Below are positions 58,482 through 64,000 of a DNA stretch of 64,000 bases, in pieces. Position 1 is the first letter of the stretch; every line of letters starts with the position of its first letter. The DNA is from Glandiceps talaboti (Eukaryota > Hemichordata > Enteropneusta > Spengelidae): assembly GCF_964340395.1 (NCBI RefSeq), contig NC_135557.1, forward strand, positions 14,717,367 through 14,781,366. Reading direction: 5' to 3'. The notes beneath the pieces are model-generated. The model did not search any database. It saw nothing but the letters and a program-made list of their open reading frames with translations, and was not told the DNA's origin. Both the position numbers and the translations under genes were made by a program.

Positions 58482-58735
58482 CTCCTGTCTTTGCGCAAGC
58501 TTGACCATGTTGCACCAGTGTCTGCCTTTAACAGCAAACCTACCCCAGGCTGAACATTAGGCAACAGACCAGATGACCTCAACAAAGAATTCCTTTCCTG
58601 TGCACTCATCCGATACATTTCTGCCACAGCCTGATGAGTTGTTGCATCACCTCCACCACTTATACTCTGACGAACTTCTGTTATCATCTTAGAGCGGTAC
58701 CTTAATGTTCTTTTAGAACACTCTGAGCTGGATTT
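58482..58735 (-). CDS. RAG1-like pre-catalytic exon 1
   Basis: The frame reads SKRTLRYRSKMITEVRQSI, GGGDATTHQAVAEMYRMSA and PNVQPGVGLLLKADTGATWS, ending at the donor AGGAG|GTATAT. The GGGD element and the QPGVGLLLKADT element match the order in the RAG1 central/core region between the nonamer-binding domain and the catalytic domain. The 5' edge is approximate. Confidence 0.62.
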
Positions 58736-59072
58736 CCTTGATTTGTTTTTATTTTTGTCATTACAATTGGTTTGGTAAAATGAAAATAAAGAATTATGAT
58801 ATTATAACTTAATTATTAGTTTATATTACCAGAAAAAACTATTTTGAAACATTATATCAATGGTGTGGGTAAATTAATGTACAGTCGTCAATGACATATT
58901 TGATATATGGAGTAATAAATGGATATCACTGATGATACTTAGGCACTTAGCATGACAAAACTTCACAACATTCCCAATATACAGCAACTACTTTTAGTGA
59001 AGAAGTTCAAAACTAATTCTCCGCTCATCATTGCGAGAAGAACAAACTAGAATATAAGAACTAAGAACATAT

Positions 59073-59710
59073 ACCTGGCCTTTTGTTTTGAATTTAACAG
59101 TGTTGTTGCCTTCAGTGTGAAGCTTGTATTTTACTATGGCTGTAGACAGTTTCTCGAACTAAGACCATACAGCTCCTCTATGTTGTCTTTCTCAACCATG
59201 ATACTGTCTATTGGTGACTGCTGTACTGCACATGCTGGATTTGACTGTCGTACAGACTTTTCTTGCTTCTTTTCCCCTGTCTTTGGTTTGTATGTACAGT
59301 AGTAGTGATCATGACTTATGGGTGTAAAGTTACAATTGTTCATGTGCATATGTAAGTCTCCTAACTTAATGGTCGCCGCACATCCAGTAATGACTTTGTC
59401 ACATACAACTAGCTGGTCCGCCAATAGTTTGGAAAATGGGAGAGGGACAAATGCTACACTACTGACATCGATTTGGACCCGGCAGACAGGGCAAGTACTG
59501 GAAACAGACAACCATCACACAAATATTCACAGCAAAGTATGTGTTGACCCTCACATTGCAACTGGACGCACCAGTCGACCACATCCTTACATATAGGGCA
59601 CTGGATATCTAAGTCTTGGTTCAACAAAGGAAATCTGTCTTTACTTAGGTTAACATGACACCCTAAGTTGTTACCAGATTTCCTTCTCACCATATTTAGT
59701 AGGTCATTGT
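59073..59710 (-). pseudogene. RAG1-like RING and ZFA-like zinc fingers, frame broken
   Basis: CPICKDVV, CEGQHILCCEYLCDGC and, one frame over, SSTCPVCRVQID make a RING of C3HC4 type interrupted by a shift. ADQLVVCDKVITGCAATIKL and LHMHMNNC form the neighbouring C2H2 finger that follows the RING in RAG1. A second shift near 59155 separates the frame ending NIEELYGLSS from EKLSTAIVKYKLHTEGNN, which ends at a GTATAT donor near 59073. In RAG1 this module acts as a ubiquitin ligase and dimerisation unit. Confidence 0.65.
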
Positions 59711-59803
59711 CTACTGGCGTTGACCCACTCTTACCTGCATAAAGCTGTACCTGGCTGCTGTTTACTGCCCCTGTTTTGGGTCAGTTTTCTCTTTCTACCT
59801 GCC

Positions 59804-60300
59804 TTACTCAGTGCTGTACAAATTGGACAACTGCCAGTCCTTGGCCCAATTATATGCCTCTATCCATCCCTGGTCGATAACTCCAGCCAGCTTCCCGACT
59901 TTGTTTACTAGTGTAGTAGTGTCAAGGCTACGCTTGCAGTCTTTACAAATCCTTGTAGGATGAATACTTGTTTCATCACGGACGATGTCAATGGAATAAA
60001 ACATAAATTCATATCAACAGAATAATCTTTGCATAAATAACTTGTGCTCTGTAATTTACCAGCACAAATCCGGCAACGATTTAAGGTCAAACTTTGATGG
60101 CACTGAAAATTATAAGCTGACGACGATTTGGCAATACACAACATAACATCGTATTTAGCGACTTGCCGGTCAGCTGACAGACGCCGTGTGACCATGGGAA
60201 CAGTAGGGCACCAATCAATCACATCCCGCACGACATCGAAAAGCCGAAGTGTACACACAAAATCCGAAGCAATGACACTCCATGCAGTCGATCATTCATT
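59804..60300 (-). pseudogene. RAG1-like N-terminal zinc region, frame broken
   Basis: LNRCRICAGKLQSTSYLC is followed, one frame over, by FYSIDIVRDETSIHPTRICK and DCKRSL, giving the CxxC...IHPxxxCxxC pattern of RAG1 N termini and N-RAG-type proteins. Another shift precedes SCPICTALSKAGRKRKL, which carries a CxxC and a basic nuclear-localisation-like run. No clear start codon was identified. The upstream edge approaches the transporter promoter. Confidence 0.6.
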
Positions 60301-60625
60301 CACACACACATAAACAATAAAAAATCGATTATATGATCTTAAAACGCAAACAAAGTACATGACAGTCGTTAAAATATTACCCTTCCGAGCACTCAGGGGG
60401 CTTAGATACGCGGGTTACAGATGTGCTGTTCGAACGATCGTAGCAGCTAGGTACTCGACCCTGGTAGCCGCCATTACTTCTGGGCAAACTGGACATCGGG
60501 TATCTTCGGATATCTGTTCGGCTCTACATACGTAAACTCGTTACCTTATGTGGAAGAAAACAAATGGTGTCTATGGATTTGGAGAGCCTGTTTCGTTACG
60601 TGTTATAAATACGCTCGATACGACA
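60301..60625. promoter_or_regulatory. Short head-to-head intergenic region, possible shared promoter
   Basis: About 300 bp separate the RAG1-like 5' end (minus) from the transporter start (plus). It has more CpG than its surroundings (around 60410-60540) and no clear TATA box, as in CpG-type bidirectional promoters. This is inference from position and composition. Confidence 0.35.
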
Positions 60626-62221
60626 ATGAAGAGGAGCAATGACCAAATGGAAACCACGGAGACAGACGGTGGTATTTATGGCTGGCTCCTGGTTCTCTCT
60701 TGCCACGTTGGCAGTATGTTCATAGTTGGGACTTACCAGTCTGTAGGGCCAGTATTTGTAGAAGTACAGAGGTATTTCAATGCAGGATCAGCTCGGACGT
60801 CGTGGATTCTGTCAGTGGCTGCGTGTACGCAATTAACATTCGGTAAGGCCATATAAACCCACTTTAAAAAGGAAAAATGTTATACTTACAACCAGTTAGT
60901 GATAAACAGCACGGGGTGATCTTAGGAGGAAAGGGGAGGGACACAAACACATTATGGAGTGTAAAGTTGAGAGGGCCTGTACATTCTAATGCTCTGAAAT
61001 GGGTTGAGCATGGCATATAATAATCAAATATAAATACTAATTTACATCCATATATACTTTAAGTATTTGAAGGGAGTGTGTCTTCTATGCAGAGTTTGCT
61101 TTTTACAAGGCAAATGTATATTTAGAAATGCAGTTCACTGATTTACAATGGTGTATACATGGTCTCTTGTACCATGACGGGTCATTTTTTAGCACCGGGG
61201 TCAAACCATACATGTCACTTGTACCATGACGGTCATTCTTTAGCACCGGGGGTCAAACCAAGCTTTTCTTGCGTGAAACGAATGTCAGGCGATTGATTCA
61301 ACTCACATAATGCTCGTGTTCATTTGTTATGCTGCATTGAAACTTCGGATAACAATATCCATGACAAGAGTACGGTAAACATTGGTTGATTAATTGACCT
61401 TGGACGTATTAAATGCATGTCTCCATAACATGTTATTTTTTTTATATTTTGTAAGATGTTTATACCACACACGTTTTCAGCATGGGTGCAGGAATCCTAC
61501 TGTAAATCAAATCCTGAATTTGTAAAAGTTTTAGTGTGCCGCAAAGCTGTTTTAACAATCAAAACAGATATGCATACTCACCATGCATGCAGTATCGACC
61601 TTAGTTGTCATGGTTGTATTAGAGGGAAAAAAGGCTGCACATTCGATAGTCTCGCGCCATAAATGAAAAATATATTGTATGTTTTGAAGGCCGTTTGACG
61701 TTCAATAGGCAGGCAGGCGCCAAATCACTTTCCATTCACCGACAAGTGTACTACAATGAACTCGTCAGAAGGGAATAGTTACTGATATAGTAAAATAACT
61801 GCATTCATTAAAGTATTGGGTCATGACCTCAATTCCCTCATGCGTGAAGGTGGTTGGCAATCGTTAAGATATTGAAAGTTTATGATATTGTATTCTTTAA
61901 TTTACACAAAAGGTATATCATGCCCACCATACACGCCTTTGTTATCTCCTTCCATATCCAGGTCCTGTTGCAAACATCACAGTCAAGAAAATAGGTTATC
62001 GACGTACAGTAGTAATTGGAGGCATATTATCTTCTGTCGGTTTCCTTCTGTCTGCCTTCGCACCAACCCTTGAGTTTTTATACTTTAGTTTTGGATTACT
62101 AACCGGTAGGTGTTGCCATTTAAATATAGAAAGTGTACTTAGGGTAATGTTAACAACATATATAGATAAATCAATGTGATACCTTCAGTAAGCCATAAGG
62201 GAAGGGTATTTTATAGCTTTT

Positions 62222-62278
<57 letters not shown>

Positions 62279-64000
62279 GAAAATGATACCTCAAACACTG
62301 CTGTGTTCCGTGTGTTATATCTTAGGCTAATAACTTTTAACCTCAAATATTTATTAAAGCGCTGGTTTGTCCCATACTGGGAAAAATTTTAGTGGCATAA
62401 GTCCACATCAATCTACAGGAAAATAAAAATTACCTAATATTCATAATCATATAAAAATATCTAATAAGCCATTTTTGTGATTCTGACCCTCTAGTTTTCA
62501 AAATAAATAATTCAGTCTCACATGTGTTTACAGTCACTTTCTGCCTAACACCGTATTTGCTCAAATTTGACAACAGTTTCTTAAGACAATGGCAGTATCC
62601 AAATGTACAATCCATTTTGTTATATCAAATAATGTAATAACCATGATTTCATACACACAGGCTGTGGTTATGGTTTTATTACGAGTCCTTTGATGGGAAT
62701 AGTTCCTTTCTACATTAAGAAGAGGTTCATTCTTGCAAATGCACTGATAAGCGTTGGTTCTGGAACAGGAGCGTTTGCATTTACACCTCTCTGGCAATTA
62801 CTGATAGACTGGTATGGATGGCGTGGAGCATGTATTGTATTTGCTGCTATAAATGCTAACTTGTGCATCTGTGGAGCATTCTTCAGAGATCCAAAAGTCA
62901 TAACCTCAATGCAACAGACTGAAAGTGTTGACGACATTTCGGCCAACCAATATGACACGAATCAAACATCGTATAACAAGCAGGCAAAAAAGCAGAAGAT
63001 TTGTGAATGTTTTGACTGCGGCTTACTTAGGAAATATCCAACACTGGCGCTAATGTCCGTTATGTCAATTTTTCTCGGCATTGGAGTTGCATTTACTGGT
63101 GTACCGTCACACACCTTTGCACGTGCAAATTCAAAGAATCTCGGATCTAATAGTGAAATTGCACTGGTTATGTCCATATTTGGTGTCATGGGGATCCTGG
63201 GCAGGCTGATAACCCCTGTTATCTTACTTTTCAAATTTCGTGCACTTACAAGTGTGAGACTGTATGGATGGACCTTTATCTTGGTTGGAGTAACATGTCT
63301 CCTCAGTTCATTGGCTGACTCGTACTTAAAATATAGCATTAACGTAGCGTTTTTGGGGCTGTTTAGCGGCCTTCTCTTCTGCTTAATATCACAGACAATC
63401 AAAGATGTTGCAGGACCAACGAACATGACTGCAGCTGTAGCTGTGACAACACCTTTTGGTGGTATTGGAGGACTAATTGGTCCTCTGATAGGTGGTAAGT
63501 GAAACGATTCCGTAGAGTGTAGAATGACTTCAACCTATACCCCCGCACTAACTGAAAACAATTCAGTGAAGTACAATACAATATCTCACATGGTTATAAT
63601 ATTAATGAATGAAAACATTGAGATTTGTTGGTCCTATTAGATCAATATTTTTGTGACTACAACTATCAGAAAAAAACAATTTCAACTAACCACACGAGCT
63701 CTCTAAAATAGCGCTACAAAACTGCCAAATATTTAATAAATCTGTTGTAGAGAACTCCTCTGTAAAAAATAACGTAAAGATGTTATTGTTTTAATTTGTC
63801 TCAAGGAGAAGGATTGTTAAAGAAAAGGACGGTCATGGCTGATGAAAGACATAATTTGAACGTTTAAGTAAAATGTGTCTGTTTGTAAAATGTGATTTTA
63901 TTTCAAATTTTGTTTTCCGACAGGGTGGTTATACGATACTACCAAAGACTACAACAACACCTTCTACTTCTATGGTTCCTGTATGGTATGTGCAGGTCTT
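60626..64000 (+). CDS. SLC16/monocarboxylate-transporter-like MFS protein (3' end outside window)
   Basis: Exons: 60626-60842, 61962-62105, 62661-63494 and 63924 to the window edge, all with GT/AG and matching phase (each junction splits a Gly codon). The N terminus has TDGGIYGWLLVLSCHVG, the DGGxGW signature before the first helix of the SLC16 family. IVPFYIKKRFILANALISVG is the conserved start of helix 5. Helices 1-6, a long loop with KKQKICECFDCG, and helices 7-11 can be read off, with helix 12 starting at the edge. It should be a plasma-membrane carrier for monocarboxylates or related organic acids; the substrate cannot be told. An in-frame upstream ATG at 60548 would add 26 residues. Intron 2 has a (CTGT)n tract. 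Confidence 0.85.
61160..61262. repeat. Tandem duplication of about 50 bp
   Basis: CTTGTACCATGACGG, then TTTAGCACCGGGG and TCAAACCA, occurs twice in intron 1 of the transporter, with small indels in G runs. Confidence 0.85.
62220..62277. repeat. (CTGT)n microsatellite
   Basis: About 14 CTGT units in intron 2 of the transporter gene. Confidence 0.95.

Larger units (their letters stand above)
52252..60300 (-). pseudogene. RAG1-like transposase relative, 5' half with frame breaks, 3' half missing
   Basis: The pieces follow the RAG1 order: N-terminal zinc region (59804-60300), RING and ZFA-like fingers (59073-59710), pre-catalytic exon (58482-58735), a second such exon (57813-58019), and RNase-H-fold exons at 52449-52675 and 52252-52327. 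Resemblance is clearest at CRIC...IHPTRICKDC, the RING, GGGD followed by VQPGVGLLLKADTGATWSSL, FTFTVKGSDG, VKIGGDHGGGS and GDCEYLLKIYGLSGPSG. The last two carry the predicted first and second catalytic Asp. At least four frame breaks lie in the N-terminal part and the final junction does not match in phase. Exons for the third catalytic residue and C terminus are absent. No RAG2-like gene or target-site signals were found. A decayed transposon copy or a dying domesticated gene are both possible. Confidence 0.7.

Noticed and set aside
62690-63426. Minus-strand frames of 82 and 154 codons opposite the transporter exon
   Set aside because: Shadows of the SLC16-like exon. The plus-strand frame has clear family motifs and splice sites.
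43042-64000. A RAG2-like partner gene beside the RAG1-like locus
   Set aside because: No Kelch-type repeats or PHD finger were found. The convergent neighbour expected in RAG transposons is absent and the divergent neighbour is an SLC16-like transporter.

Overview
This is eukaryotic genomic DNA: intron-rich, AT-rich, full of microsatellites and small DNA transposons, with canonical GT/AG splice junctions. The gene content points to a marine invertebrate. A RAG1-like transposase relative, a very large secreted C-type lectin/EGF protein and decayed PIF1, RecQ and LINE fragments are most consistent with a non-vertebrate deuterostome (hemichordate, lancelet or echinoderm), although RAG1-like elements also occur in some protostomes. 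The species cannot be fixed from the sequence.

Layout. (1) 1-3129: no gene found apart from a tRNA-like/SINE remnant. (2) 3130-43044, minus strand: one giant secreted multidomain gene. Reading 5' to 3' (right to left) it has a signal peptide, an ADAM/ADAMTS-type prodomain, an intact furin-type site, a reprolysin-like domain whose zinc motif is destroyed, a short disintegrin/Cys-rich region, and then at least 12 C-type lectin domains (CTLDs) with seven EGF-like modules and three Thr/Pro linkers. I could place 46 exons, about 6.86 kb of coding sequence (about 2,290 residues). All but one of the junctions agree in phase without adjustment; the 5' edge of exon 9 was chosen to fit. The 3' end is not seen. 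The last part is a tandemly repeated exon block. (3) About 43-49.4 kb: upstream flank with a TATA-like site, then decayed plus-strand fragments of mobile-element-like genes (SAP-like, PIF1-like helicase, an unassigned 158-codon ORF, a transposase-like fragment). (4) 52252-60300, minus strand: a RAG1-like gene with N-terminal zinc region, RING plus ZFA-like fingers, pre-catalytic domains and the exons carrying the first two predicted catalytic aspartates. Its 5' half has several frame breaks and its 3' half is missing. A 4.9-kb satellite of 53-bp units, containing a 2,277-bp internal duplication, lies inside one intron. (5) 60626-64000, plus strand: an SLC16/monocarboxylate-transporter-like MFS gene, head to head with the RAG1-like locus and running off the window.

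The strongest candidates for something undescribed are the pseudoprotease-lectin gene, in which a protease scaffold with no zinc ligands heads a tandemly expanding lectin array, and the satellite-interrupted RAG1-like locus. The lectin gene would act outside the cell. A role in recognition or adhesion is an inference from domain content only.
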